From Oscillospiraceae bacterium (GTDB taxonomy: Bacteria; Bacillota; Clostridia; Oscillospirales; Ruminococcaceae): 36,112 nt of DNA. This document shows positions 17,212 through 25,453 of this stretch, in pieces (position 1 is the first letter of the stretch; every line of letters starts with the position of its first letter). Both the position numbers and the translations under genes were made by a program. The notes below the pieces were generated by a model that was not told the origin of the DNA, did no database searches, and was given only the letters and a program-made list of their open reading frames with translations. Where the stretch lies: the NCBI GenBank assembly GCA_021199335.1, contig JAJQIG010000061.1:1-36112 (forward strand), read 5' to 3'.

Positions 17212-18657
17212 TTATTTCAGCACCTTTATGCGCTCCATATTCATATCCTCCGTGCCTGTCATGGAGCAGCCGCGCTCCTTTGAGTAACGCACATAGTCAA
17301 GAATATCCTTTGTAATAAGCTCACCCGGGGCAACAATCGGTATTCCGGGCGGATAACACATAATGAATTCACCGCTCACTCTTCCGACACTTTCTTCAAT
17401 GGGCAAAGAAACCTGTTCTCCGTAAAAAGCCGCCTGCGGTGTTAAAACGACCTGGGGGTTGATGTATTCGTGGTCCAGCATTCCCGACTTATCCTTTGAA
17501 AAGCGGCGCTTTATTTCCGCAAGGGAGGCGACAAGGCGTTCTATATCCTTCCACATATCCCCCGCAGAAATATAGGCAAGGATATTTCCTATATCGCCGA
17601 ATTCAATTTGTATATCATAATTGTCACGGAGCTTATCGTAAACCTCAATTCCCGCAAGACCTATATCACGGGTATGAACCGACAGCTTGGTCATATCGAA
17701 ATCGTATATATCATCACCGTTGACAAGCTCATCCCCGAAAGCATAGTAGCCGCCGATTTTGGCAATTTCACCGCGGGCATAATCGGCATTCTCCAAAATT
17801 TTTCCGACAATTCGTTTTCCGTCCACCGCAAGATTTCTTCTTGAAATATCAAGCGACGAAAGAAGCAGATATGATGCGCTTGTCGTCTGAGTAATATTTA
17901 TTACGGCACGAACGTGTCCCTCCGAAACCTTGGCGTTTTCCCCGACAAGGAGAAAGCTGCTTTGGGTAAGCGACCCGCCCGATTTATGCATTGAAACGGC
18001 GGCAAAATCGGCTCCGGCCGCCATAGCCGAGAGCGGAGTATTCTCCCCAAAATAAAAATGCGTTCCATGAGCTTCATCGGCAAGCACCATCATCCCGTTT
18101 GCATGGGCAATCCTTACAATGCTCCGAAGATTTGAACAGATTCCGTAATATGTAGGATTATTCACAAGAACAGCCTTTGCATCGGGGTGCGCCTTTATAG
18201 CCTCCTCAACATCCCTTACGCTCATTCCGAGGGGGATTCCGAGCCGTTCATTCACCCCGGGGTTAACATAAACGGGGACCGCACCGCTTAAAATAAGCGC
18301 ATTAATTGCGCTCCTGTGAACATTTCTGGGCATAATAATCTTATCCCCCGCCTTGCAGACCGAAAGCACCATCGACTGCACCGCAGAGGTTGTTCCGCCA
18401 ACCATAAAAAAGCAATGCGCCGCACCGAATGCCTCCGCCGCAAGCGTTTCCGCATCCTTTATAACGGAAACAGGATGGATAAGGTTATCAAGCGGCTTCA
18501 TGGAATTAACATCAACCTCCATGCAGGTTTTTCCGAGAAATTCGGTCAGCTCGGGGTTTCCCTTTCCGTGCTTATGCCCGGGAACATCGAAGGGAACTAT
18601 CCTTTCCTCACGGTATTTTAAAAGAGCCTCATAAATTGGAGCGTTATTCTGATTCAC
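17212..18657 (-). CDS. speA: Arginine (Orn/Lys/Arg-family) decarboxylase
   Basis: 481 residues, PLP-dependent, fold-type I, of the Bacillus SpeA/YaaO group. PFDVPGHKHGKG near the start, ADEAHGTHF (residues 193-201, cofactor Asp194 and His197) and SMHKSGGSLTQSSFLL with the PLP Lys225 are all intact. CYPPGIPIVAPGE is the conserved C-terminal segment. Product agmatine would go to SpeB. The family also has lysine and ornithine decarboxylases; the agmatinase in the operon argues for arginine. Start is GTG at 18657 with AAAAGG upstream; no ATG is available until residue 46. It starts 15 bases after speD. Confidence 0.9.
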   Translation of the reverse strand: MNQNNAPIYEALLKYREERIVPFDVPGHKHGKGNPELTEFLGKTCMEVDVNSMKPLDNLIHPVSVIKDAETLAAEAFGAAHCFFMVGGTTSAVQSMVLSVCKAGDKIIMPRNVHRSAINALILSGAVPVYVNPGVNERLGIPLGMSVRDVEEAIKAHPDAKAVLVNNPTYYGICSNLRSIVRIAHANGMMVLADEAHGTHFYFGENTPLSAMAAGADFAAVSMHKSGGSLTQSSFLLVGENAKVSEGHVRAVINITQTTSASYLLLSSLDISRRNLAVDGKRIVGKILENADYARGEIAKIGGYYAFGDELVNGDDIYDFDMTKLSVHTRDIGLAGIEVYDKLRDNYDIQIEFGDIGNILAYISAGDMWKDIERLVASLAEIKRRFSKDKSGMLDHEYINPQVVLTPQAAFYGEQVSLPIEESVGRVSGEFIMCYPPGIPIVAPGELITKDILDYVRYSKERGCSMTGTEDMNMERIKVLK

Positions 18658-18672
18658 CTCAACCGCCGCCTT

Positions 18673-19476
18673 TTAATAAATATTCATTCCGCTGAAAATT
18701 TCAATCATTTCACGCCTTAAAGCGTCGTTAATTTCAAGTCGGCGCTTTGGGGCAAGCTCATAGGTGTCGGTATTAAAGAGATAATTTTGGAGGAAAATTT
18801 CCTTAATCATCATCTTCGTATGAAAAATATTGGACTGATAAACATTAACATCAACGGCGTCATACCGTTCAAGCGTTTCCGTTGCGATATAATCCTGAAT
18901 TGATGTAATGTTGTGGTCAATGAAAAGCTTTTTCCCCTGCTCGTCACGGGTAAAACCGCGGACCTTGTAATCTATCGTAATAATATCCGAATCAAAGCTC
19001 CCTATGAGATAATTCAAGGATTTAAGCGGCGTAATTTTTCCGCAGGTTGAAACGTCAATATCCACACGGAATGTAGTTATTGCGTTATCGGGGTGAAATT
19101 CGGGATAGGTATGAACCGTAAGGTGACTCTTATCAAGGTGTCCGGCGATGCTTTCCTTATCGATTGCACCCATATTGCAGGATTCATCGATGCTTGCGCT
19201 TACACGGTGTTCATCCGAAATAAGCAGCGTAGCGGATGCGCCTTGGGGTTCATAATCCTGCTTTGAAATATTAAGAACGGTTGCGCCTATCATTTCCGTA
19301 ACATCGCACAAAATTTTTGTAAGACGTTCGGAATTGTACTGCTCATCAATATATTTGATATAATCCTGCTGTTCTCTCTGGCTTTTTGCGTAGCATATAT
19401 CATAAATATTAAAGCTGAGTGTTTTTGTAAGATTGTTAAAGCCATAGAGCTTGAGCTTTTCATTCAACCCTATCAT
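18673..19476 (-). CDS. speD: S-adenosylmethionine decarboxylase, class 1A type
   Basis: 267 residues, close in length and sequence to the E. coli type (264), not the short Bacillus/Thermotoga SpeH type. [21 protein letters not shown] (residues 10-30) and QDYEPQGAS (73-81) match, as does [15 protein letters not shown], where self-cleavage between Lys116 and Ser117 would make the pyruvoyl group. [17 protein letters not shown] and [10 protein letters not shown] are further family marks. ATG at 19476 has AAAGGA six bases upstream; the frame continues upstream into the promoter, so longer starts are excluded. First gene of speD-speA-speE-speB-clc. Supplies decarboxylated SAM to SpeE. Confidence 0.95.
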   Translation of the reverse strand: MIGLNEKLKLYGFNNLTKTLSFNIYDICYAKSQREQQDYIKYIDEQYNSERLTKILCDVTEMIGATVLNISKQDYEPQGASATLLISDEHRVSASIDESCNMGAIDKESIAGHLDKSHLTVHTYPEFHPDNAITTFRVDIDVSTCGKITPLKSLNYLIGSFDSDIITIDYKVRGFTRDEQGKKLFIDHNITSIQDYIATETLERYDAVDVNVYQSNIFHTKMMIKEIFLQNYLFNTDTYELAPKRRLEINDALRREMIEIFSGMNIY

Positions 19477-19509
19477 CACGATCCTTTCAGAAAAGATTCC
19501 ATATAATGA

Positions 19510-19538
19510 ATGATACGATAAAAACCCGATAATGTCAA
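19510..19538 (-). promoter_or_regulatory. Promoter of the polyamine operon
   Basis: Minus strand: -35 TTGACA (19533-19538), 17-base spacer, -10 TATCAT (19510-19515). The start of transcription would be near 19503, giving a leader of about 27 bases before speD. Confidence 0.85.
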
Positions 19539-19600
19539 TAGATTTCAGCAAATTTCTTTGTAAATCCGTTTTGGAGAAATATTTTCTTCAATTTTCTTTA

Positions 19601-19630
19601 AAATGCTCGCAAATGCTCACTAATGCTAAA
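19601..19630. repeat. Three 10-bp direct repeats upstream of speD
   Basis: AAATGCTCGC, AAATGCTCAC, TAATGCTAAA follow each other exactly, one helical turn each, in the gap between speD and the LytTR regulator. They sit 63-92 bases upstream of the speD -35 box. They could bind a regulator; none is known. Confidence 0.5.
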
Positions 19631-19657
19631 TATGGTAATTTTCCCCATAGCGCAGAG

Positions 19658-19686
19658 AACCGCCCCCCTTTTTTAAGGGAGCGGTT
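19658..19686. terminator. Hairpin after the LytTR regulator
   Basis: Arms AACCGC (19658-19663) and GCGGTT (19681-19686) plus CCCTT/AAGGG inside, loop of T. It follows the stop at 19694 of the regulator gene. No T run follows on the minus strand, so termination would be weak. Confidence 0.45.
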
Positions 19687-19693
19687 AATTTTG

Positions 19694-20395
19694 TCAATTA
19701 TTAAACTCATCAAGAGCCATTTTAAGGTCAATACTTCTTGATTTTCCAAGCCTTACCCTACTGCCGTCCGAAAGAAGAACCGAATTTTCCTCAACCTTCT
19801 CAACAAAGGCAAGATTAATACAGAATTTTCTGTGGCAGCGGAAGAAGGAGTCCGTTACGCCCTCCAAAAATGCATCAAATCCCTTTCGCACCGAGTAAAC
19901 CTCACCCTCGGTATGTACAACGCAGCCACCGAGCTTTCCTTCAATATATACAATATCCGCCGAACTGACGGAATAGCCGCTGCCGTTTGAAACAAAGGAA
20001 ATCATCTTACTGTTTCGGTAATGCTCGCCAAAGTCGTCAAGAACCTTATACAAGGCATCCCTTCCAACGGGCTTTGTAAGAAGCCTAAACGCTTTTACTT
20101 CAAGCGCTTCATTAACAATCTCATTAAAGCTCGTAACAAAAACTATGGGGCATTTTATACCCTTTTTACGAAGCTTTTTGGCAATTTCAATTCCGTTCAT
20201 TATGCCCATTTTATAATCAAGAAAAATAAGATTGTATTTAACCTCGGAAATCATCAGCTCAAGACCATTGGAAAAAGAAGAAACGCTCACGCCCGCATTG
20301 TGGTCTGCGGCATAATTCTCGATATGCATAATAAGGCTCTCGCGGAAAGCCGAATCATCGTCACACACAGCAATATTCATTTTACCTTTTGCCAT
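19694..20395 (-). CDS. LytTR-family response regulator (orphan)
   Basis: 233 residues. Residues 6-125 form a receiver: acidic patch CDDD (11-14), phospho-Asp60 in FLDYKMG, Ser89 in VTSF, Lys108 in TKPVG. Residues about 130-233 are a LytTR DNA-binding domain (IVYIEGKLGGCVVHT, FFRCHRKFCINLAFVEKV, LLSDGSRVRLGKS). It resembles AgrA/LytR. No sensor kinase gene lies nearby, so its partner is elsewhere. ATG at 20395 is used; a second ATG at 20380 with AAAGGT just upstream is also possible. A sigma-A-like promoter lies at 20465-20494. LytTR regulators bind pairs of 9-bp direct repeats; the 10-bp repeats at 19601 lie close by. Confidence 0.9.
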   Translation of the reverse strand: MAKGKMNIAVCDDDSAFRESLIMHIENYAADHNAGVSVSSFSNGLELMISEVKYNLIFLDYKMGIMNGIEIAKKLRKKGIKCPIVFVTSFNEIVNEALEVKAFRLLTKPVGRDALYKVLDDFGEHYRNSKMISFVSNGSGYSVSSADIVYIEGKLGGCVVHTEGEVYSVRKGFDAFLEGVTDSFFRCHRKFCINLAFVEKVEENSVLLSDGSRVRLGKSRSIDLKMALDEFNN

Positions 20396-20464
20396 AGAAT
20401 CGAACCCTGCTTCCTCCCTTCAAACAAATTGCGCCGAAACCGCACTGTATAATACTGTATATTA

Positions 20465-20494
20465 ATTATATCATTCATCCGAAATGCCATTCAA
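20465..20494 (-). promoter_or_regulatory. Promoter of the LytTR regulator
   Basis: Minus strand: -35 TTGAAT (20489-20494), 18-base spacer, -10 TATAAT (20465-20470), 70 bases upstream of the start codon. Confidence 0.7.
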
Positions 20495-20554
20495 GTATAT
20501 TTTTTTAATAAAGTGCTTATGTTTTTCTGTTTTTTTGAAAAGAAATAAGAGAAA

Positions 20555-20596
20555 CGGAGGGCGGGAAGCGAAACAATTCCGCCATCTTGCCCTCCG
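20555..20596 (-). terminator. Terminator after spoVT
   Basis: Arms CGGAGGGC (20555-20562) and GCCCTCCG (20589-20596), with a further GGAA/TTCC pairing inside. It lies just after the spoVT stop (20602) and is followed on the minus strand by a T-rich stretch. Confidence 0.75.
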
Positions 20597-20601
20597 AAAA
20601 G

Positions 20602-21144
20602 CTATTCTTCAATTTGTTTGCCGAGGAACTGCGCCGCCGCTTGGATAAGGTTTTGCTGAACCTCGTTCGCAACCGCAGTGTCATTCGGCGCAAGGAACGC
20701 AACCGCCCCCGTTACATCCCCCGATGAAAGAATGGGGGTGCAGGCAAGAGCAGCGCGGTCAATTCCCTCAACAGGAAAAACCTTTGCATCGGTGTTTGAT
20801 GAACGGATGTAATTTTTTCGGCTTTCAAGATATTCCTCAAGCGCTTGAGAAACTCTTCGTTCGCTGAATTCCTTCTTCTGAACTCCCGCAACCGCAACAA
20901 CATGGTCACGGTCAAAAATAACCGTCGGGCAGTTCGCAAGCTTGGTCATAACCTCGGCAACCTGCGAAGCGGAGCCTGCCATTTCATTGATAGCAGAATA
21001 TTTCTTGAAAATAACCTCCCCATCCGCACTGGTGTAAATCTCAAGGGGATCTCCCTCCCTGATACGCATGGTTCTTCGTATTTCTTTAGGAATTACCACC
21101 CTTCCCAAATCATCGATTCGTCTTACAATACCTGTGGCTTTCAT
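20602..21144 (-). CDS. spoVT: Stage V sporulation protein T
   Basis: 180 residues, full length. Transcription factor active in the forespore. Residues 1-50 are an AbrB swapped-hairpin domain (MKATGIVRRIDDLGRVVIPKEIRRTMRIREGDPLEIYT). Residues about 60-180 form the GAF-like C-terminal domain (CPTVIFDRDHVVAVAGVQKKEFSERRVS, TPILSSGDVTGAVAFL). ATG at 21144 follows GGAGG. It faces away from the lysozyme gene; the 240-base gap holds both promoters, but a sigma-G box for spoVT could not be fixed with confidence. Together with spoVAC it shows that the organism has the sporulation machinery or its remains. Confidence 0.95.
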   Translation of the reverse strand: MKATGIVRRIDDLGRVVIPKEIRRTMRIREGDPLEIYTSADGEVIFKKYSAINEMAGSASQVAEVMTKLANCPTVIFDRDHVVAVAGVQKKEFSERRVSQALEEYLESRKNYIRSSNTDAKVFPVEGIDRAALACTPILSSGDVTGAVAFLAPNDTAVANEVQQNLIQAAAQFLGKQIEE

Positions 21145-21317
21145 ATTTATATTCCTCCATTTATCTAATGACTGTAAACTTTATTGGTTTGTAAGTATAG
21201 TTTTTGTATTGCAGGCAGGAATATACACTTTTCGTCCAAATTTGTTCAGTTAAAATTTGTTAATTTTCAGTATCAAAACGATAAAATGTTAAATTTCTGC
21301 TTGCTTGCGACACCCTG

Positions 21318-21346
21318 TTGCAATTTGTAAAAAGATATGTTATAAT
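21318..21346 (+). promoter_or_regulatory. Promoter of the GH25 lysozyme gene
   Basis: -35 TTGCAA (21318-21323), 17-base spacer, -10 TATAAT (21341-21346). Transcription would start near 21353, ruling out coding starts upstream of that point. Confidence 0.85.
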
Positions 21347-21383
21347 GAAAATGTATAAAATTTTGAGGGGGAAGCAGCTGAAA

Positions 21384-22436
21384 ATGAACGAATTAAATAA
21401 GATTGACCATGTCAATGACACTGACTTGCCCCAATCGGAGCAAAAATCTCATTCTGCCAAGAAGAAAAAAGCCGCCACTGCGCGCCGTATATTTGTCATC
21501 GGTTCAATTCTCCTTTTTATTCTTCTCTTTGCGGCGGTAATAATTCTTAATGGAAAAATTTCCAGCCTAAGCAAGAGGCTTAACGACAGCGAAGAATACA
21601 TTGCCGCCGTCAACACACATATATATGAATACGCTTCTACCGATGACGTTTTTCTTTTTGAGGATTCTACATACGGCGAGGTTTGGCTGCCCGCCTTTGA
21701 AAACGTTCCGCTTAATACCCTTGATTATGACGGCCTTGCGCTTGAGGATAACAACCGCTATGTTTACTACGAAGGGGACAAGCCCGTTTCAAAAACGGGA
21801 ATAGATGTTTCCTACCACCAGGGCGATATCGACTGGCAGAGGGTTGCCGCAGACGGAATCGACTTCGTTATGGTTCGAATCGGTTATAGGGGCTATGAAT
21901 CGGGCGTAATGAACGTTGACGAGCGTGCGGACGAGTATATCTCAGGCGCTCTTGAAGCGGGGCTTGACGTTGGAGCTTACTTCTATTCGCAGGCAATTAC
22001 CGAAGCCGAAGCTGTCGAGGAGGCAGTGTTCGTGTGCGAGCTGCTGAAAAATTACAAAATAACCTATCCGGTCGTATTCGACTGGGAAATTCCGGGCGAT
22101 GAGAACGCAAGAACAAACGATGTTTCTACGGAAACCCTTAATAAATGCGCAGCGGCTTTCTGCAGCAAAATTTCCGAATCGGGATATACCCCCATGATTT
22201 ACAGCGGACTGAAGATGGCTCTGTGCAAGTTTGATATGCGTTCCCTTTGCGTGTTTGATTTTTGGTACGTTGAATACAAGGATGGGCATAATCCGCCGCT
22301 TTACCCATACGAGCTTCAAATGTGGCAGTATGCAAGCGATGGCAGTGTTGACGGAATTGACGGGAATGTTGATATGAATATCTGCTTCACCGATTATAAT
22401 ATAATATATGAGGCATTGCATAACGGCGAAAATTAA
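21384..22436 (+). CDS. Membrane-anchored GH25 lysozyme
   Basis: 350 residues. Residues 26-35 are very basic (AKKKKAATARR), followed by a membrane segment (36-56), so the enzyme is held outside the membrane. A linker of about 80 residues leads to the GH25 domain (138-345), which cuts the N-acetylmuramic acid-N-acetylglucosamine bond of peptidoglycan. TGIDVSYHQGDIDW has the conserved Asp141, and VVFDWEIPG has the catalytic Asp233 and Glu235. ELQMWQYASDGSVDGIDG is the conserved C-terminal strand. ATG at 21384 has GAGGGGG 12 bases upstream. There are no cell-wall-binding repeats. Probable role is wall turnover or shape; alternative is a spore-related hydrolase. Confidence 0.93.
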   Translation: MNELNKIDHVNDTDLPQSEQKSHSAKKKKAATARRIFVIGSILLFILLFAAVIILNGKISSLSKRLNDSEEYIAAVNTHIYEYASTDDVFLFEDSTYGEVWLPAFENVPLNTLDYDGLALEDNNRYVYYEGDKPVSKTGIDVSYHQGDIDWQRVAADGIDFVMVRIGYRGYESGVMNVDERADEYISGALEAGLDVGAYFYSQAITEAEAVEEAVFVCELLKNYKITYPVVFDWEIPGDENARTNDVSTETLNKCAAAFCSKISESGYTPMIYSGLKMALCKFDMRSLCVFDFWYVEYKDGHNPPLYPYELQMWQYASDGSVDGIDGNVDMNICFTDYNIIYEALHNGEN

Positions 22437-22489
22437 ATTGTAATTCATCCACACATCGAGGGATGTGCACTCAGGAGGTTGAACAAGCT

Positions 22490-23365
22490 ATGCAAACTGT
22501 AATTTCATCGGATATTTTAAAGGTTAAAATCGACTCCTTCGGCGCCGAGCTTCATTCCATAAAGGATTATAACGATACGGAATATCTTTGGCAGGCTGAC
22601 GAAAGGGTCTGGAAGCGCCATGCGCCTGTGCTTTTCCCCTTTGTGTGCAATACAGCCTCGGGGAAGTATACTGTGGAGGGTAAGGAATATTCCTTGTCCA
22701 ATCATGGCTTTGCAAGGGACAGCGAGTTTGAGCTTCTCTTCTCCAAGGAAAGCTCCGCCGAGTTTTACCTGGGCTACAGTGACGATACATTGAAGCGTTA
22801 CCCGTACAAATTCGGACTTTACGTAAATTATGCCCTTGACGGCGGCAAGCTAAAGATAACCTACACCGCCGAAAACAAGGACGATAATGATATATTCTTC
22901 TTCATCGGCGGCCATCCCGCATTCAGATGCCCCGTTTCCCCAAGAGAGAGCTTTTCCGATTATACCGTTGTTTATGAGAAGAATGAACGCATTGTCCAAT
23001 CAAGGTCGGACGGTTCCGAAGCGGCAATTTTGAACGATGGGAATAAGATTCCCGTTTCCCACGAGCTTTTTGCGCATGATGTTTTCATGAAAAGCCGCCC
23101 CGAATCCTCATGGATTGCCCTTGTAAGCAAATCCCACGATTACAAGGTCAAGCTGCATTTTGACAACAAGGGCTGCATTGCGGTATGGTCGTCATGGTTT
23201 GAGGACAGGGACAGGACAGAGGCCGCGCAATTTGTCTGCCTTGAACCGTGGAGCAGCGCACCTGTTTACTGCGATAATGAAGAAGAACTTACAAAAATGC
23301 CGTCTGCGGTAAGGCTTTCCCCCTCTGAAAAGTACGCTTTTTCATTTACGATAGAAATAGGCTGA
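22490..23365 (+). CDS. Aldose-1-epimerase-family protein (LacX-like)
   Basis: 291 residues. Galactose-mutarotase-like fold: IDSFGAELHSIKD near the start, YLWQADERVWKRHAPVLFPFVCN, SLSNHGFARDSEFE (conserved His), FFIGGHPAFRCPV (second conserved His), and CLEPWSSAPVYCDN (catalytic Glu region). Members of the LacX branch act on sugar or phospho-sugar anomers. ATG at 22490 has AGGAGGT (22473-22479); a small hairpin (CACATC/GATGTG) precedes it. It follows the lysozyme stop by 53 bases and may be in the same transcript. Confidence 0.9.
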   Translation: MQTVISSDILKVKIDSFGAELHSIKDYNDTEYLWQADERVWKRHAPVLFPFVCNTASGKYTVEGKEYSLSNHGFARDSEFELLFSKESSAEFYLGYSDDTLKRYPYKFGLYVNYALDGGKLKITYTAENKDDNDIFFFIGGHPAFRCPVSPRESFSDYTVVYEKNERIVQSRSDGSEAAILNDGNKIPVSHELFAHDVFMKSRPESSWIALVSKSHDYKVKLHFDNKGCIAVWSSWFEDRDRTEAAQFVCLEPWSSAPVYCDNEEELTKMPSAVRLSPSEKYAFSFTIEIG

Positions 23366-23466
23366 CTAAGCGGCAAGGGTATCGTATAATTACCATTTTC
23401 GATTATGCGGTCTTAGAACAGTATTAATAAGCGTTCCCAAAAATAAAGAGAAATGGAGTGGCAAAT

Positions 23467-24852
23467 ATGGCAGGAATCAGGAAAGATTGTAATGTTACGG
23501 TTACGGTTTCCCCAAAATATACCGAGGCGTTTGTTTATATAGAACCGCCCGAAAACGGAGGGCAGGGAATCACCAAGGAAATAATTACCTCTGCTCTTAC
23601 GGCAAACAATATAAAGTTCGGGCTTAGGGAAGAGGTTATTGACTCAATAATCAAGGACGAACGTTATAACCAAAGGATGTGCGTTGCTGCGGCTGAATAT
23701 CCCGTTGACGGAGAAAACGGTGAGATTTCATACAAATTCGATAAAAACGTTGAAGCAGCCCCCGTTGAGGATGAACAGGGCTTCGTTGATTACAAGGATT
23801 TGGGCCTTATTCGAACGGTTTATGCGGGTGATCTTATCGCGGAAATAAAGCTCCCGACAGAGGGCAAATCCGGAATGAACGTCAGGGGCGAGGTTATGCG
23901 CCAGATTGTCGGAAAAAAGGCTTCATATACAATCGGATCAAACACCAAGCTCAGCGAGGACGGGACACGCATAACAGCGGCGGTTGACGGTCACCTTGTG
24001 TTCAAAAACGGCGCCTTTACGGTTGAAACCGTTGTAACAATCGGGGGGGATGTTGATGCATCTGTCGGAAACATCGATTTTATAGGCGATATTATTGTAA
24101 AGGGCAATATATGCGAGGGCTTTAAGGTTTCCTCCAATTCAAATATTACCGTTAACGGAGATGTAAACGGAGCAGTCCTCGAATCAGGCGGGGATATTGT
24201 TATAAAAAAAGGCTGCATAAATACCAAGATTACCTCCCACTCCTCCGTTTCCGCACAGTTCTGCGAACGCTGCACAATAAAATGCGACGGCGATATTTCA
24301 TCGCAGAATTATGTTATCTGCGATATTTACTGCGGAGGAACCCTAATAACAAAGGGCAGCAACGGAAGTATTATCGGCGGAAGATATACTATCCTGAACA
24401 GCATTGAAGCCGCAAATATAGGCTCCAAGAATTATACTCCAACGGAAATAACGCTGGGCGATAATGCTATTCTTGCAAATGAAAAAGCAGGCCTTGAAGC
24501 AAAAATTGCGTCAATTCAAAAGAGCATGAACGACCTGACACTCATTATAAATTTCCTTAACGAAAAGAAAAAAGAACTCCACAGACTTCCCGAGGACAAG
24601 GAAAAAATTCTCGGAAATTCCGTGCGGCAGAAGGTTCTTTACAATGTCGATATAAAAAATGCCGAAAAGCGTATCGAGGAAATCAACATTTCCCTTGAAG
24701 CAAAGCAGATGCTTTCGGTTGGCTGCAAGGGATATATCTATCCCGGAACAAAAATTACTATAAACGATGTTATTTTCAAGGCGGAAACCGAATATGTCCG
24801 CAGCAGGGTCGGACTTGACAGGGACGGTCAAATTGCGGTAACATCATATTGA
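23467..24852 (+). CDS. FapA/DUF342 family protein
   Basis: 461 residues. Residues about 1-190 hold the FapA N-terminal region (TEAFVYIEPPENGGQGIT, IKLPTEGKSGMNVRGEV, TAAVDGHLVFKNG). Residues about 190-335 form a run of short repeated strands (GDVDASVGNIDFIGDIIVKG, NGDVNGAVLESGGDIVIKKG) that fit a right-handed beta helix. Residues about 340-425 are a coiled coil (EKAGLEAKIASIQKSMNDL and on), followed by a final beta unit. DUF342 proteins are polymer-like cytoplasmic or membrane-side proteins; the Vibrio member FapA is tied to flagellar assembly. ATG at 23467 has GGAG (23455-23458); a GTG at 23458 overlaps that site. It starts a cluster with CheY and a CheX-like gene. Confidence 0.88.
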   Translation: MAGIRKDCNVTVTVSPKYTEAFVYIEPPENGGQGITKEIITSALTANNIKFGLREEVIDSIIKDERYNQRMCVAAAEYPVDGENGEISYKFDKNVEAAPVEDEQGFVDYKDLGLIRTVYAGDLIAEIKLPTEGKSGMNVRGEVMRQIVGKKASYTIGSNTKLSEDGTRITAAVDGHLVFKNGAFTVETVVTIGGDVDASVGNIDFIGDIIVKGNICEGFKVSSNSNITVNGDVNGAVLESGGDIVIKKGCINTKITSHSSVSAQFCERCTIKCDGDISSQNYVICDIYCGGTLITKGSNGSIIGGRYTILNSIEAANIGSKNYTPTEITLGDNAILANEKAGLEAKIASIQKSMNDLTLIINFLNEKKKELHRLPEDKEKILGNSVRQKVLYNVDIKNAEKRIEEINISLEAKQMLSVGCKGYIYPGTKITINDVIFKAETEYVRSRVGLDRDGQIAVTSY

Positions 24853-25001
24853 TTCAAGCGCAGGTTTAACAAGCTGCCAAAATTGCGAAGCAGCTTTGCA
24901 AGCCATCACGATTAAGGGTGCGGGTGTTCGGTGGACACCTTTGCTAAGCAAAAGCACCGACCGAGCCGACAGGCAAGAAGGGACATCGGCAGCATTGTTA
25001 T
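24853..25001 (+). repeat. Dispersed structured intergenic repeat, copy B
   Basis: Begins directly after the FapA stop with TTCAAGCGCAG and continues through AAGCTGCCAAAATTGCGAAG, a CTAAGC-centred hairpin (TGCTAAGCAAAAGCA), GAGCCGACAGGC and ACATCGGCAGCATTGTTA. Copy A is the same element on the other strand; copy C (30784) shares the second half at about 90% identity. It separates FapA from the CheY gene by 219 bases. Confidence 0.8.
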
Positions 25002-25071
25002 ATGCCGAATTACAGTCGTTTATTGCTTGCTGTTTATTTTCTATTTTATATAAAAGGGGCGTTTTGTTGAA

Positions 25072-25440
25072 ATGTCAAGGAATTTAAAGGTTCTTGTATG
25101 TGATGATTCCGCACTTGTCAGGAAACAAATGAAAAAAATTCTTAACGGTCTTGGAATAACGGAAATCGAGGAGGCTACAGACGGCATACAGGCGGTTGAT
25201 ATGTACGCTAAGTTCATGCCCGATGTTGTGTTCATGGACATTGTTATGCCGAAGAAAACAGGCGTTGATGCGCTGAGGGATATTATCTCGCTCAATTCGG
25301 GGGCAAGGGTTGTTATGGCCTCCTCCGTCGGAACCCAAAGCAACCTTAAGGATGCAATCGAAAATGGCGCATATGACTTTATACAAAAGCCGCTCACCGA
25401 AGAGGGTATTGTAAAAATTCTTGAAAAAATTAAAAGCTGA
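25072..25440 (+). CDS. Single-domain CheY-like response regulator
   Basis: 122 residues, receiver domain only. Acidic pair Asp11-Asp12, phospho-Asp56 (VFMDIVMP), Ser84/85 (ASSVG) and Lys106 (IQKPLTEEG) are all present. It has no output domain, so it acts by protein contact, as CheY does at the flagellar motor. SARNL-like start SRNLKVLVCDDSALVR matches the CheY/CheX-partner type of Clostridia. ATG at 25072 has AAGGGG about 12 bases upstream. Thirteen bases after its stop begins the CheX-like hybrid gene, so the two are a pair. No CheA is in the window. Confidence 0.92.
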   Translation: MSRNLKVLVCDDSALVRKQMKKILNGLGITEIEEATDGIQAVDMYAKFMPDVVFMDIVMPKKTGVDALRDIISLNSGARVVMASSVGTQSNLKDAIENGAYDFIQKPLTEEGIVKILEKIKS

Positions 25441-25453
25441 GGGGGAATAGCTC

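Noticed and set aside
21145-21317. Sigma-G promoter for spoVT
   Set aside because: A GTATA and a CTATA-like box are present, but their spacing (about 20) does not fit the usual 17-18.
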